This document shows, one piece after another, positions 46,778-60,227 of a stretch of 64,000 bases of DNA. Both the position numbers and the translations under genes were made by a program. Under the pieces are notes generated by a model. That model was not told the origin of the DNA, did not search any database, and saw nothing but the letters and a program-made list of their open reading frames with translations. This DNA comes from Tragulus kanchil (Eukaryota; Chordata; Mammalia; Artiodactyla; Tragulidae), in assembly GCA_022376925.1 (NCBI GenBank), contig JAIOJX010000025.1:97305608-97369607 (forward strand). Reading direction: 5' to 3'. The number at the start of each line of letters is the position of its first letter. The first letter of the stretch is position 1.

Positions 46778-47191
46778 TCAAGGGTGATTCCTAGGTATAT
46801 GTTGTCATAATCCATTCTGGCAGGGAAATTTGGCAAGACATAAATGAAGAGTTCAGTTTTCAAGTACAACAACCATGGGGAAAAAATACAGAAAATAGTT
46901 AAATGTGAAAACTATGGCGCTCAGAAAAGAATTCTTGAGAAACAAGTAATGTTTCTTGGAGTCAGCTACAACATGTGTGGGAGTAGTTGAAGCAAGAATG
47001 AAGAGAAGATTCCACAGGGCAAATGCATAGAATGAGAAACCCAGAGGGAAAAAGAACAGATACTTATGCTATTGAATCCTTCAAGTCCTGAAATAAAGAG
47101 AACAAATGACCTACCTGGATGGTTTCACCTATTTGGTAGTGTAGTAGTTCCATGAGTTATTAATTGATATTTTGCCCAGAAGATGATCTAT
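46778..47191. other. Single-copy stretch, nothing recognised
   Basis: No gene or repeat signature seen. Confidence 0.45.
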
Positions 47192-49373
47192 GGTCAAATA
47201 TAATTGAACACTGATTTAGACATACATAAACATAATTTGCAATTCAGAATATTTTTGATAGATGCTAACACAGAGAAATTTCAAAAAGGGGATACAATAT
47301 ATGGCATTTCTCAGCATTATTTGATGATTCTTCTTGACAAATACCAGCAGATATTCTTTGACAAGTATTACCTTAGGTTCCCTTGAAGGTTCTTCCTGTA
47401 TATAGTGTCTAGTAATTACATTGTATAAAGTTTTAATGATCTCTAAGAATAATATTCTCCTGACTCTCATAACAGTGAGCCTCCAGATTTGAAAGATTCT
47501 ATATATTTAATATATATATATATATATGTATGTATATATATATATATGAACAAGGTATAATTTTAATTTTGTCAGAACAAGCCCTTTCATTAAAATAGTC
47601 TTAGCAAAGTTTAAAGCCTATATTGCATACATCAAAATATTCAAGAGTTTTAAAAATTTGGTAGACAAATTTAAAAACAAACTGGTGCATCTTAGATATT
47701 CCTGCCAGAATGTGTAGCAAACACATGGCAGTGGCCTTATCTGTACTCTTATAAGGTGGTGGAATACTATCTCTGAGCATCCTAGCTCCATGGAGATTCA
47801 GTTACTGCAGATCCCTAGGCATGCAGACTTGATCTCATTCAGTGCCTAAACCTAGAGGTCAGGTGAAATCTTAGAGGGGTGGTCTTAATCCAACGGGAAG
47901 TGTTCGAACTCCTCATGAGGATGTATTTGATCAGATGCAACCTGACTCTGGTTCTGACTCTGAGTACTCTCTCTGACTGGTTGTTCCATTCTCTGATTGA
48001 CATTTCCGCTTCTATCCAGGTGGGGAGCCTTGCCCCAAATTCTGCCCCATTTGCTTACAATTCAGAGGACTTGAGAAATTCCTTTTAGCCTCCGTGGAGG
48101 GCAGAAGTAGAGTATGTGAAAGCGATTCCTGTATTTTAGCTTCTGATGTGCTTAAAGTCAGAAGGATTCCACCTTACCCAAGACATTCCATTTCACTGAT
48201 ATAACCGCAACTGCTCTGCTCATCTGCCTGAATAGTTACTCCAAAAGAAACCTCAGAGGAAATTTTTCACTGATGTATTTTTTGTACCAAGTGATTGGTC
48301 AAATATAATTGAACACTGATTTAGACATACATAAACATAATTTGCAATTCAGATTATTTTTGATAGATGCTAACACAGAGAAATTTCAAAAATGGGATAC
48401 AATATATGGCATTTCTCAGCATTATTTGATGATTCTTCTTGACAAATACCAGCAGATATTCTTTGACAAGTATTACCTTAGGTTCCCTTGAAGGTTCTTC
48501 CTGTATATAGTGTCTAGTAATTACATTGTATAAAGTTTTAATGATCTCTAAGAATAATATTCTCCTGACTCTCATAACAGTGAGCCTCCAGATTTGAAAG
48601 ATTCTATATATTTAATATATATATATATATATGTATGTATATATATATATATGAACAAGGTATAATTTTAATTTTGTCAGAACAAGCCCTTTCATTAAAA
48701 TAGTCTTAGCAAAGTTTAAAGCCTATATTGCATACATCAAAATATTCAAGAGTTTTAAAAATTTGGTAGACAAATTTAAAAACAAACTGGTGCATCTTAG
48801 ATATTCCTGCCAGAATGTGTAGCAAACACATGGCAGTGGCCTTATCTGTACTCTTATAAGGTGGTGGAATACTATCTCTGAGCATCCTAGCTCCATGGAG
48901 ATTCAGTTACTGCAGATCCCTAGGCATGCAGACTTGATCTCATTCAGTGCCTAAACCTAGAGGTCAGGTGAAATCTTAGAGGGGTGGTCTTAATCCAACG
49001 GGAAGTGTTCGAACTCCTCATGAGGATGTATTTGATCAGATGCAACCTGACTCTGGTTCTGACTCTGAGTACTCTCTCTGACTGGTTGTTCCATTCTCTG
49101 ATTGACATTTCCGCTTCTATCCAGGTGGGGAGCCTTGCCCCAAATTCTGCCCCATTTGCTTACAATTCAGAGGACTTGAGAAATTCCTTTTAGCCTCCGT
49201 GGAGGGCAGAAGTAGAGTATGTGAAAGCGATTCCTGTATTTTAGCTTCTGATGTGCTTAAAGTCAGAAGGATTCCACCTTACCCAAGACATTCCATTTCA
49301 CTGAATATAACCGCACCGTTACTGCTCTGCTCATCTGCCTGAATAGTTACTCCAAAAGAAACCTCAGAGGAAA
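47192..49373. repeat. Duplication 17: direct pair, offset 1,105
   Basis: Copy A is 47192-48262 and copy B 48297-49373, with about 34 bases between. Base substitutions sit in the first 100 bases of B ('cagattattt' for 'cagaatattt'; 'aaatgggat' for 'aaagggga'). Near its end, copy A lacks a short block present in B ('accgcaccgttactgc'). B overlaps the start of duplication 18 by about 240 bases. Confidence 0.92.
47499..47548. repeat. (TA)n microsatellite (copy at about 48603-48653)
   Basis: Two TA runs separated by 'tgtatg'. Confidence 0.85.
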
Positions 49374-51392
49374 CTGAATGGCAGTTCTTTTAAGGGCATC
49401 CTAATGTGGATACTATTATGAAGGAGGCATAAAAGCTATATAAATATATAACCACATAAATTGCTATCGTGTATTCTCATCATAACTGAATATCCTGTCC
49501 AGATTTTACTAATTGCAGCAGAGAGAAAGAGGCAGAGGAAGAGAGGAAAAAATTTGAGAACATATTGTTCAGAACTTAAAACTGAAAGATGGTATCCAAA
49601 CTAAAGACACATGTTCGTTCATTGATTCATTCATAGTTTCTCTGAGAACCACTATATGGCAGACACTATTCTATATACAGGAAATATAATTATGAAAAGA
49701 GATATAAAAATTTTCTCCCTTCATGTATGTTCATTTAGTACATTCATAGCACATCTGCTGTCTCCTTTTTTTTTTTTTTAAAGATTTATAAGCATCTACT
49801 CTTAAAGAAAGTAAATTCAACTTACTCGAAAAGATCCAATTAAGGACAATTTGTTTAATATCAAATTTGAAAAACTTGTTTTCCTTTAGTAGAGGAGAAG
49901 GCTAAATAAGCCAAAGGTAGTTTGTTAGGCAAAGAATTATGACCATATAGTCAGTTTTATTTACCTGTATTCATACTTAATAAAATAAAAATTGTTTTTA
50001 TGTGGGAATTTTAGACAAAAAAGAGAAAACTCTAAAATACTATATTTTCTAAAAAATGATTTGTAGTTTATTTGCAAGCATGACTAATTATCACATAAAT
50101 AATCACACATGGTTTTTAGTTCATCACCACTCTCAGTCTACCAGAAATTGAAAGATAGAGGTAATAGTCAACTCAGATGGATGTAGGAAGTGTTTTAAGC
50201 ATGAACTTGAGGCTTGTGTTTTTCTTATCATTTCTCCTATTACACTTTTTTTCCTTTGATCCTATTGCCCCAAATTCTGCCCCATTTGCTTACAATTCAG
50301 AGGACTTGAGAAATTCCTTTTAGCCTCCGTGGAGGGCAGAAGTAGAGTATGTGAAAGCGATTCCTGTATTTTAGCTTCTGATGTGCTTAAAGTCAGAAGG
50401 ATTCCACCTTACCCAAGACATTCCATTTCACTGAATATAACCGCACCGTTACTGCTCTGCTCATCTGCCTGAATAGTTACTCCAAAAGAAACCTCAGAGG
50501 AAACTGAATGGCAGTTCTTTTAAGGGCATCCTAATGTGGATACTATTATGAAGGAGGCATAAAAGCTATATAAATATATAACCACATAAATTGCTATCGT
50601 GTATTCTCATCATAACTGAATATCCTGTCCAGATTTTACTAATTGCAGCAGAGAGAAAGAGGCAGAGGAAGAGAGGAAAAAATTTGAGAACATATTGTTC
50701 AGAACTTAAAACTGAAAGATGGTATCCAAACTAAAGACACATGTTCGTTCATTGATTCATTCATAGTTTCTCTGAGAACCACTATATGGCAGACACTATT
50801 CTATATACAGGAAATATAATTATGAAAAGAGATATAAAAATTTTCTCCCTTCATGTATGTTCATTTAGTACATTCATAGCACATCTGCTGTCTTCTTTTT
50901 TTTTTTTTTTTTTGATTTATAAGCATCTACTCTTAAAGAAAGTAAATTCAACTTACTCGAAAAGATCCAATTAAGGACAATTTGTTTAATATCAAATTTG
51001 AAAAACTTGTTTTCCTTTAGTAGAGGAGAAGGCTAAATAAGCCAAAGGTAGTTTGTTAGGCAAAGAATTATGACCATATAGTCAGTTTTATTTACCTGTA
51101 TTCATACTTAATAAAATAAAAATTGTTTTTATGTGGGAATTTTAGACAAAAAAGAGAAAACTCTAAAATACTATATTTTCTAAAAAATGATTTGTAGTTT
51201 ATTTGCAAGCATGACTAATTATCACATAAATAATCACACATGGTTTTTAGTTCATCACCACTCTCAGTCTACCAGAAATTGAAAGATAGAGGTAATAGTC
51301 AACTCAGATGGATGTAGGAAGTGTTTTAAGCATGAACTTGAGGCTTGTGTGTTTTTTCTTATCATTTTCTCTCCTATTACACTTTTTTTTTC
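49135..51392. repeat. Duplication 18: direct pair, offset 1,130
   Basis: Copy A is 49135-50256 and copy B 50265-51392. The end of A is a compressed form of B ('gtgtttttcttatcatttct' against 'gtgtgttttttcttatcatt'). A homopolymer differs: 13 T then 'aaagattta' in A at about 49766, about 18 T then 'gattta' in B at 50896. Confidence 0.92.
49618..49720 (+). mobile_element. L2-like fragment (weak; copy at 50748-50850)
   Basis: 'ttgattcattcatagtttct', 'ctgagaaccactatatggca' and 'gacactattctatatacagg' resemble the common old-repeat block 'attcattcaacaaat / tgccagacactgttctag'. Confidence 0.38.
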
Positions 51393-52137
51393 CTTTTCAG
51401 ATACTCCTCATCATCTGGAAGGTTTTCTCTTTCTCTTAAAATCTATTTTCTGCAAAATGCTCGGACTCCTTAGGAACATCACTAATTCCTTAGAGAGAAA
51501 ATTCACTCATGACCTGATTCTGCTAATGGGCAACTAATCTAATTGATATATATCTTGTCTTTGATACTATTCACCACTTCCTCTTTTATAAAGTTATCTT
51601 ATTTTTCTTTATCAACACCATTATTACCTCTTCTCTTTTTACTCATATTTCTTCTGAATTTATCCTTTATTTAACCATGTCCTGAGTATTTGTATTACCC
51701 ATGCTCTTGAATTCAGTGCTTTTGTTCTTCATCAATGAAACATGACTTCAAGATGCTTAGCTGGCATAAGGGAATGTATAGTCTGTCACTATGGAATCCA
51801 CTCTGTAATTAATTAATTGACTAAATCTTTATGAAAACATTCTTTCCTATACATAATAATTTCTGGTCCAACATGTAACCTCATTATTCTACCATTATAG
51901 CTATAAAGATAACTATTAAAATATCTTAGAAGAATTGTAAGCCTAATAAAATTCAATGGGTAACAAATAACAGAAACAACTCTGCTTAAGAAAATAGAAT
52001 TAAGAAAAAAAAGACCAATTAGAGTGATACTGTGGCAGCTCAGAGAATCCAAGGGTAAGGAGATAGCTAGGCATTGAAAATGCATTGAAACTAGATATTT
52101 AAATGTCAGTTGTTTTTATCAAATTTGTATTAGAAGA
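51393..52137. other. Single-copy stretch, nothing recognised
   Basis: AT-rich. The short frames on both strands have no recognisable product. The layout near 51400-51700 (pyrimidine-rich on plus) could hide an old repeat that I cannot name. Confidence 0.45.
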
Positions 52138-54345
52138 CTACTCCCATAATAATGCTGAATAAAAACTCTTTCAAGAGGTCATGTCACAGCAAGAATTTAT
52201 TTTTTTTTCTTGTAAGTCTGTCACAGGTTAAGTCCAGAAGCTTGCTTTGGGCTGAGCCTTGGCTGGATTTGGTTTTGATTATTTTAAGGTTGTGGATTGG
52301 ATATAGGTATTTTCCATGAGCTTTGTCATTCTGCTAGGACCTGAAGCTGTTTGGAGTGCATACTTCACCCAGTGCATTCCCAGAACACATGAGTCTGAAC
52401 AAAAATGTTATTCTTATTAAAGCTTCAGCCTGCAGCTGGCATACTGACACTTGCATCCAAATTTTATTGGCTAACGCACTCATTTGGCCAAACCAAACAT
52501 CAATGAGACAGGGAAAGATACTCCATCTCCAGTGGGAGCTACTACAAAGTCACCTGGCAAAGGGTTTGAGTATATGCAGAATGACAGTAAAGAATTAAGA
52601 GAATAATGATCCAATTTGCCACACTCACTCACTCTGTCTACTCATTTTGAGTTATATATAATCATTGAAAGAATCACAAATCATACCATCTTCCAGGTGA
52701 AAAGCCTTAGAAATGCCTCTGACACATCCAGATTCATAAATCCCTATGTCCATTCAGTCATGTTTTCTGTAAACTTTTCTCACTTCTAACTCTTCTTTCA
52801 TGTTATTATCATTGACTTTTGTTTTTATTGTATGTTTGTGCTCAGTTGTGCCAGACTCTTTGCAGCTCCATGGACCATAAAGCTACAGTTCCTCTGTCCA
52901 TGGGATTTTTCAGGCACAAATACTAGACTGAGTTGTCAGTTCCTCCTCCAGGGAATCTTCTCCACTCAGGGATCAAATTCGTATCTTCTGCACGGGCAGG
53001 CGGATTCTTTACCACTGAGCCACCTGGGAAAGTCTTAGGATTTATTGCATTTATATTATTATAATAAATGTAGGTTTTATTGTATTTGTATTATTATACA
53101 AATTTGAATTATACCACAGTGATATAAACATAATTTTAAAATATATATGAATATAACATAAATATAAATATTATACATGAATAATGATTATATTCTCTGA
53201 TCTGATTTTCCTGCCCCAGTCTCTCCTTACTGTTATCCATTATCTACTCCCATAATAATGCTGAATAAAAACTCTTTCAAGAGGTCATGTCAGCAAGTTT
53301 ATTTTTCTTGTAAGTCTGTCACAGGTTAAGTCCAGAAGCTTGCTTTGGGCTGAGCCTTGGCTGGATTTGGTTTTGATTATTTTAAGGTTGTGGATTGGAT
53401 ATAGGTATTTTCCATGAGCTTTGTCATTCTGCTAGGACCTGAAGCTGTTTGGAGTGCATACTTCACCCAGTGCATTCCCAGAACACATGAGTCTGAACAA
53501 AAATGTTATTCTTATTAAAGCTTCAGCCTGCAGCTGGCATACTGACACTTGCATCCAAATTTTATTGGCTAACGCACTCATTTGGCCAAACCAAACATCA
53601 ATGAGACAGGGAAAGATACTCCATCTCCAGTGGGAGCTACTACAAAGTCACCTGGCAAAGGGTTTGAGTATATGCAGAATGACAGTAAAGAATTAAGAGA
53701 ATAATGATCCAATTTGCCACACTCACTCACTCTGTCTACTCATTTTGAGTTATATATAATCATTGAAAGAATCACAAATCATACCATCTTCCAGGTGAAA
53801 AGCCTTAGAAATGCCTCTGACACATCCAGATTCATAAATCCCTATGTCCATTCAGTCATGTTTTCTGTAAACTTTTCTCACTTCTAACTCTTCTTTCATG
53901 TTATTATCATTGACTTTTGTTTTTATTGTATGTTTGTGCTCAGTTGTGCCAGACTCTTTGCAGCTCCATGGACCATAAAGCTACAGTTCCTCTGTCCATG
54001 GGATTTTTCAGGCACAAATACTAGACTGAGTTGTCAGTTCCTCCTCCAGGGAATCTTCTCCACTCAGGGATCAAATTCGTATCTTCTGCACGGGCAGGCG
54101 GATTCTTTACCACTGAGCCACCTGGGAAAGTCTTAGGATTTATTGCATTTATATTATTATAATAAATGTAGGTTTTATTGTATTTGTATTATTATACAAA
54201 TTTGAATTATACCACAGTGATATAAACATAATTTTAAAATATATATGAATATAACATAAATATAAATATTATACATGAATAATGATTATATTCTCTGATC
54301 TGATTTTCCTGCCCCCAGTCTCTCCTTACTGTTATCCATTATCTA
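52138..54345. repeat. Duplication 19: direct pair, offset 1,106 then 1,098
   Basis: Copy A is 52138-53248 and copy B 53244-54345, joined through 'ctactcc'. At its start, B is eroded relative to A ('gtcagcaagtttatttttct' against 'gtcacagcaagaatttattt'). Interior otherwise near-identical. The end of B overlaps duplication 20 by about 230 bases. Confidence 0.92.
52832..53036 (-). mobile_element. Bov-tA-type SINE (copy at 53930-54134)
   Basis: The plus strand reads 'gtgctcagttgtgccagact', 'gcagctccatggaccataaa', 'tccatgggatttttcaggca', 'cactcagggatcaaattcgt' and 'gagccacctgggaaagtct'. Typical reverse Bov-tA, moderately diverged. Confidence 0.9.
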
Positions 54346-54849
54346 CATATCACTTAAGAATTCCACATTTTACTTTTTAAAGTACAATTCCCAGATTTTA
54401 TTTCTCTTCTCATAAATTTGTAAATATTTCTTATTCTAAGGATTAAAATTCTTTAGCATGGAATAAAAGTCCATTCAGTCTTCTCCTAATTCATTTTTCA
54501 AGTCTTTTTTTTTCTATCACTTAGTGTGAACTCACATTCCCATCACAAATAATTACTCGTCATTCCTATATAGTTCTGTGTACCTGATGGATTTCACTTT
54601 AAGGCTTTCTGTTACCTACCCCTTACATTTCTGTCTGCTATTTACATTTTAGACCCCACTTCAGATTTCATAACTTCTGGGGAGGTATAGCTAAATTCCT
54701 GCTTCTTTCCTCTGTCTTGTTACAATACTTCATTTATCTGATATTTTTGCACATTGTTGGTATTTTTACTGTTAAGCATTTTAAATACCATATTTATTTC
54801 ACCATTGCTTTGATTTCTTTGAGGTAAACATTTTCCCTGTCTTGTAAAG

Positions 54850-55055
54850 TGAAATGTTAGTTGCTCAGTCATGTCCACCTCTTTGTTATCCCATGGACTG
54901 TAGCCTGCCATGCGCCCCTGTCCATGAAATTCTCCAGGCAAGAATTGTGGAATGGGTAGTCATTCCCTTCTCCCAGGAACTTCCCAACCCATGGATTGAA
55001 CCCTGGTCTCCCTCATTTCAGGCAGATTCTTTACCATCTGAGCCACCTGGGAAAG
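54850..55055 (-). mobile_element. Chimeric Bov-tA SINE at a duplication junction
   Basis: Most of it matches the SINE at 55775-55978 ('gttagttgctcagtcatgtc', 'ggactgtagcctgccatgcg'). Its last 20 bases, 'ctgagccacctgggaaagtc', and the flank beyond match the end of the SINE at 53930-54134. It is therefore a hybrid of two SINEs created at the junction, real or artefactual. Confidence 0.85.
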
Positions 55056-55774
55056 TCTTAGGATTTATTGCATTTATATTATTATAATAAATGTAGGTTT
55101 TATTGTATTTGTATTATTATACAAATTTGAATTATACCACAGTGATATAAACATAATTTTAAAATATATATGAATATAACATAAATATAAATATTATACA
55201 TGAATAATGATTATATTCTCTGATCTGATTTTCCTGCCCCCAGTCTCTCCTTACTGTTATCCATTATCTACATATCACTTAAGAATTCCACATTTTACTT
55301 TTTAAAGTACAATTCCCAGATTTTATTTCTCTTCTCATAAATTTGTAAATATTTCTTATTCTAAGGATTAAAATTCTTTAGCATGGAATAAAAGTCCATT
55401 CAGTCTTCTCCTAATTCATTTTTCAAGTCTTTTTTTTTCTATCACTTAGTGTGAACTCACATTCCCATCACAAATAATTACTCGTCATTCCTATATAGTT
55501 CTGTGTACCTGATGGATTTCACTTTAAGGCTTTCTGTTACCTACCCCTTACATTTCTGTCTGCTATTTACATTTTAGACCCCACTTCAGATTTCATAACT
55601 TCTGGGGAGGTATAGCTAAATTCCTGCTTCTTTCCTCTGTCTTGTTACAATACTTCATTTATCTGATATTTTTGCACATTGTTGGTATTTTTACTGTTAA
55701 GCATTTTAAATACCATATTTATTTCACCATTGCTTTGATTTCTTTGAGGTAAACATTTTCCCTGTCTTGTAAAG

Positions 55775-55978
55775 TGAAATGTTAGTTGCTCAGTCATGTC
55801 CACCTCTTTGTTATCCCATGGACTGTAGCCTGCCATGCGCCTCTGTCCATGAAATTCTCCAGGCAAGAATTGTGGAATGGGTAGTCATTCCCTTCTCCCA
55901 GGGAACTTCCCAACCCATGGATTGAACCCTGGTCTCCCTCATTTCAGGCAGATTCTTTACCATCTGAACCACCAGGGA
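55775..55978 (-). mobile_element. Bov-tA-type SINE, intact parent of the chimera
   Basis: Same element as at 54850 but with its own terminus 'ctgaaccaccagggact'. One substitution ('gcgcctctg' for 'gcgcccctg') and one extra G ('cagggaactt') separate it from the first copy. Confidence 0.88.
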
Positions 55979-58146
55979 CTGATGAAGAAGTCAGAATTTA
56001 AAAGACTTAACTTAACCAAGGTTGATGTAAATAGAAAGCAAACAGGATAGGGTCAAAGCCAGATGCATCTCACTGGATGTATTTCTTGTCATCTCTTTTC
56101 TCATTTCCACTCCTTTCATTGTCATTATCAGTACTTGACTTTAGGTTTTATTGCTTTTATATTTATAATATTTCCAAATGCTCTATTAAAATGATACACA
56201 TTGTACAATTACAGATCATATGTCTATTTTTCTACTGGTGTGATTTGATCAAACTTGGGACCTAGTTACATTGCCCCCAGCTTTTGTCCCCTGGTAACTG
56301 TTGGACAAATTTATACATGAACAAATAAACACTAAAGTGTATTAAAGCAACTGACTGCCCATTGACAGGTATCAAGGAATGTGGTAGAAAAGCAAGGGAG
56401 AGATCAACAGAAAAGACCTGGAATTGGTTAGGGCAGAGTTCAGAGAGGACTTGGAGAAGGAAGAATTATAAGTTTTTTACTAGCCAATACCGAAGGAAAT
56501 TGCCTTACGGATCTAAACATAAGACTTTCAGAATTTCCCACAGGCTAAGGAAGCCAATCTCCATGTATTATAGTGCATGTTTTATTTCATTGTCTTCCTG
56601 TTGTAAAAATGAGTCAGTTCTGCTTGGAGAAGGAAAGTGTTTACTTTTGCTTTTTGAATAATTTCCTGGGGAGAACTGCTATGTTTATTGAGGGGAGGGG
56701 GATGGGAAACTTCAAAATTGGCTTTATTATGCAGAGCATTTTGCAAGTGCTGTAAAGACATCATAAAGTAGCTTTCTTTATAGAGGTCTCATTCCTCCCC
56801 TCAGACTGTAATTATTAACATAACCCTCTAGGCACTCTCTTGTCATCTCCACCTGAATGTCCTATCTTGTTTCATCTGTGATCTTTCCCCTGCTTTATTA
56901 GTTTAAAGAGCCTTTGGCTACTCTCTAATGAGAAGAAACTGAATTTCTGTAGCTTAGGTCACCCTCTGTTGCTTGAAGGAAAAGAAGAAAGTTCACTGGA
57001 AGGTAAAGAGGAAAGAAAATCTACAGGCAGACCTAATCTTCTTACAGGAAAAAGAAGACCAATTTGTTTAAGGGACTGATGAAGAAGTCAGAATTTAAAA
57101 GACTTAACTTAACCAAGGTTGATGTAAATAGAAAGCAAACAGGATAGGGTCAAAGCCAGATGCATCTCACTGGATGTATTTCTTGTCATCTCTTTTCTCA
57201 TTTCCACTCCTTTCATTGTCATTATCAGTACTTGACTTTAGGTTTTATTGCTTTTATATTTATAATATTTCCAAATGCTCTATTAAAATGATACACATTG
57301 TACAATTACAGATCATATGTCTATTTTTCTACTGGTGTGATTTGATCAAACTTGGGACCTAGTTACATTGCCCCCAGCTTTTGTCCCCTGGTAACTGTTG
57401 GACAAATTTATACATGAACAAATAAACACTAAAGTGTATTAAAGCAACTGACTGCCCATTGACAGGTATCAAGGAATGTGGTAGAAAAGCAAGGGAGAGA
57501 TCAACAGAAAAGACCTGGAATTGGTTAGGGCAGAGTTCAGAGAGGACTTGGAGAAGGAAGAATTATAAGTTTTTTACTAGCCAATACCGAAGGAAATTGC
57601 CTTACGGATCTAAACATAAGACTTTCAGAATTTCCCACAGGCTAAGGAAGCCAATCTCCATGTATTATAGTGCATGTTTTATTTCATTGTCTTCCTGTTG
57701 TAAAAATGAGTCAGTTCTGCTTGGAGAAGGAAAGTGTTTACTTTTGCTTTTTGAATAATTTCCTGGGGAGAACTGCTATGTTTATTGAGGGGAGGGGGAT
57801 GGGAAACTTCAAAATTGGCTTTATTATGCAGAGCATTTTGCAAGTGCTGTAAAGACATCATAAAGTAGCTTTCTTTATAGAGGTCTCATTCCTCCCCTCA
57901 GACTGTAATTATTAACATAACCCTCTAGGCACTCTCTTGTCATCTCCACCTGAATGTCCTATCTTGTTTCATCTGTGATCTTTCCCCTGCTTTATTAGTT
58001 TAAAGAGCCTTTGGCTACTCTCTAATGAGAAGAAACTGAATTTCTGTAGCTTAGGTCACCCTCTGTTGCTTGAAGGGAAAAAGAAGAAAGTTCACTGGAA
58101 GGTAAAGAGGAAAGAAAAAAATCTACAGGCAGACCTAATCTTCTTA
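55974..58146. repeat. Duplication 21: direct pair, offset 1,097
   Basis: Copy A is 55974-57044 and copy B 57071-58146, with 26 bases between. Only run-length differences appear, near the ends ('gaaggaaaagaag' against 'gaagggaaaaagaag'). The frames at 56077-56265, 56362-56661 and 56573-56755 recur exactly at +1,097 with no recognisable product. Confidence 0.93.
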
Positions 58147-58667
58147 ACATGTTTTTGTAACTATTAAGAACAACCTGCCTGACACTGAATTTTTGTTTTT
58201 CTTTGGCCAAAGCTAAAAAAAAAAAAAAAAAAAGAAAGAAATTACATCACAATCCGATATTTCCCCTTGAGGAATTAGCCTTATCTTGGTGCTCTCTATC
58301 TCTCCTATGATCTCTAAATCCTGACAAATCTGCTGAACAACAAGTACTGGTGTTTCCTTCTGGACCTCCAAGTCCTCTTCTTACAACAGTTGGCCTTGGG
58401 TGAGGTTTTTCAATTCAGTGTCAGCTTCAAGCCAGTAGCTTGCACTCTACTGCAAAATTTATGGAGCATGCTGATGAGAACAATGTAGCTCCCTGGGAAG
58501 ATGACTGTGAATTGGCAGAGGAGTTTTGTTAAGTCTGAGCACTGCAGCTGGGCCATCGATTGTTCCTTCATCTGATTGAACTTCAAAAGGTTACATGCCT
58601 TGTTATGTTTTGCATCCCTAACCAAAAGTTACTTTGGGAGGAGATGCTTCTTAGAATATGTAAAAGC
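58147..58667. other. Single-copy stretch with an A homopolymer
   Basis: A run of about 19 A lies at 58215-58233, followed by 'gaaagaaa'. No recognised gene. The 71-codon minus-strand frame at 58410-58625 is not identifiable. Confidence 0.45.
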
Positions 58668-58854
58668 AGAGGTCCCCAAACCCCGAGATCTAATGCTTAA
58701 TGATCAAGTAGAACTGATGTATTAATAATAGAAATAAAGTGAACAATAAATGTAATGCAGCTGAATCATCCCAAAACCACTCCCCAATATCTGTCCGTGG
58801 AAAACTTGTCTACCACGAAACTAGTCCCTGGTGCCAAAGATTGGAGACCATTGT
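58668..58854. mobile_element. Short hAT-like DNA transposon remnant
   Basis: Starts 'cagaggtccccaaaccccga' and ends 'tggtgccaaagattggagac', then 'cattg'. The two ends form an imperfect inverted repeat (cagaggtccccaa against the complement caatggtctccaa). Inside, 'tgtccgtggaaaacttgtct', 'accacgaaactagtccctgg' and 'gctgaatcatcccaaaacca' recall a common mammalian non-autonomous element. The exact family is not named with confidence; no clear 8-bp duplication. Confidence 0.55.
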
Positions 58855-59129
58855 ATTAAAACATTTCTCACAACCTCATCTCTCATTTGGTTGAGACTAC
58901 TCCTTATCTAGTTTTCAAGTTTCTAGAGTGGTAGGGGAGAGGAAAAGAGAGTGATGTGTTTGGTTGGTGAATTACCTAATCTATCTCACATGCTAGTGTT
59001 CAAGAGGGAAAAAAAGAATAGATTGTATTAAATGGTGGTGAAACCACCAGGCATATATAATAGAATATAATCTGAGGAACTAATATATAACAGTCTAATA
59101 TATGCACCAAGTGAGTACTTGAAGAAGAA

Positions 59130-59375
59130 ATCAGGGGTAGACTCTGAAGCCAGATTGCCTGGATTTAAGTCCTGATTCTATTCCTTATCAGCTGCATGGC
59201 CACAATCATTTACCCTTGTATTGCCCCAGTTCTCTCACCTACAAAATGGGAGCAATAATACCAGTATCTTCTAGGGATGGTGTAAGGTCTATGTGAGGAA
59301 ATATCCACATATTTTATAAGTATATATACCTCATAGGAAGTGCTACAGTAGTATTAGATATTTGTGAAATAAGAA
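59130..59375 (-). mobile_element. MIR element, fairly complete
   Basis: 'gactctgaagccagattgcc', 'tggatttaagtcctgattct', 'cagttctctcacctacaaaa', 'tgggagcaataataccagta' and 'tcataggaagtgctacagta' reproduce nearly the full reverse-strand MIR. Confidence 0.82.
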
Positions 59376-59544
59376 CAATAAATAACAATAATTTGAATGA
59401 ATCGCAACCATTTTCAAGATCTAGTCTCTTTCATTCTTCAAATAATATCTGAGCTATCACTGAAAGAATCCATACCTTTCCATAGCTATTGCATTTCTGA
59501 AAGTGACCTAAGGAGAAAACTCTGTATCATATAAAATGCTAAGG

Positions 59545-59685
59545 CAATATAGTATATATATTATATATATATGTTATACATTTGTGTATTTATATAAAAA
59601 TATATTTTTATATATAGTAGGTACAAGTCTGATTTACATATGTATAGGTGTATCACATTATATCATAGTATATTATATATAATCT
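59545..59685. repeat. AT-rich low-complexity tract
   Basis: Interrupted TA runs such as 'tatatatattatatatatat' with short spacers. Not duplicated. Confidence 0.7.
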
Positions 59686-60227
59686 ATTTTAAGCCCATTT
59701 TTTGTACTATTGCTAAATTTCAAATTAGTATGTTTGTAGAGAGGAGGATGAGTATTTTGAAATCTAAGTGTCTAAATTATGACTGTATTTGTATTAGCTG
59801 CATGAGAACTGATGTTATGATATTACTTGGTTTACAGAGTATTGTTTTGTCAACTTTCTGGAGTGCTATTCTGTTTGGGCCAAAATAGTCTCTTCAGGGT
59901 AGCACATTTTGACCGGCTAATGTAACATGGAGAGGAAAAGTTCCTTGTGAGTATAAATGTAGATGGGATGATGTTGTAGAAGATTTACTTGTATTTTTCT
60001 TGGCATATACTGACACTCTCTGAAGGTCATTTCGTTTTTGGGGTAGTTTATTTATATACAGTTCCTCCTAAAAAGAAGCTGTGGAAAAAAACCATGAGAG
60101 TTATTGGTCATCTTCAGTGATGTATACAAGAAAGCCATCCAAAGGACTGTTATATGTCCAAATGCACTCAGTTGCAATTAGGGGCAGGCTTTGGTCAAAT
60201 TATAAATCAAAGAAGCCATACAGATAT
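59686..60227. other. Single-copy stretch, nothing recognised
   Basis: The 82-codon frame at 59640-59888 begins inside the AT-rich tract and shows no known domain. Confidence 0.45.

Larger units (their letters stand above)
54113..55978. repeat. Duplication 20: direct pair, offset 925, junction inside a SINE
   Basis: Copy A is 54113-55037 and copy B 55038-55978, the shortest unit. Unlike the others, the junction falls in homologous sequence: the ends of two Bov-tA SINEs meet at 'gattctttaccatctgagcc'. Copy B ends in the true terminus of the second SINE ('ctgaaccaccagggact'). Confidence 0.92.

Noticed and set aside
47499..48653. (TA)n tracts as replication origin or regulatory sites
   Set aside because: Simple microsatellites in non-coding DNA. 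The second is a duplicate of the first and nothing else points to function.
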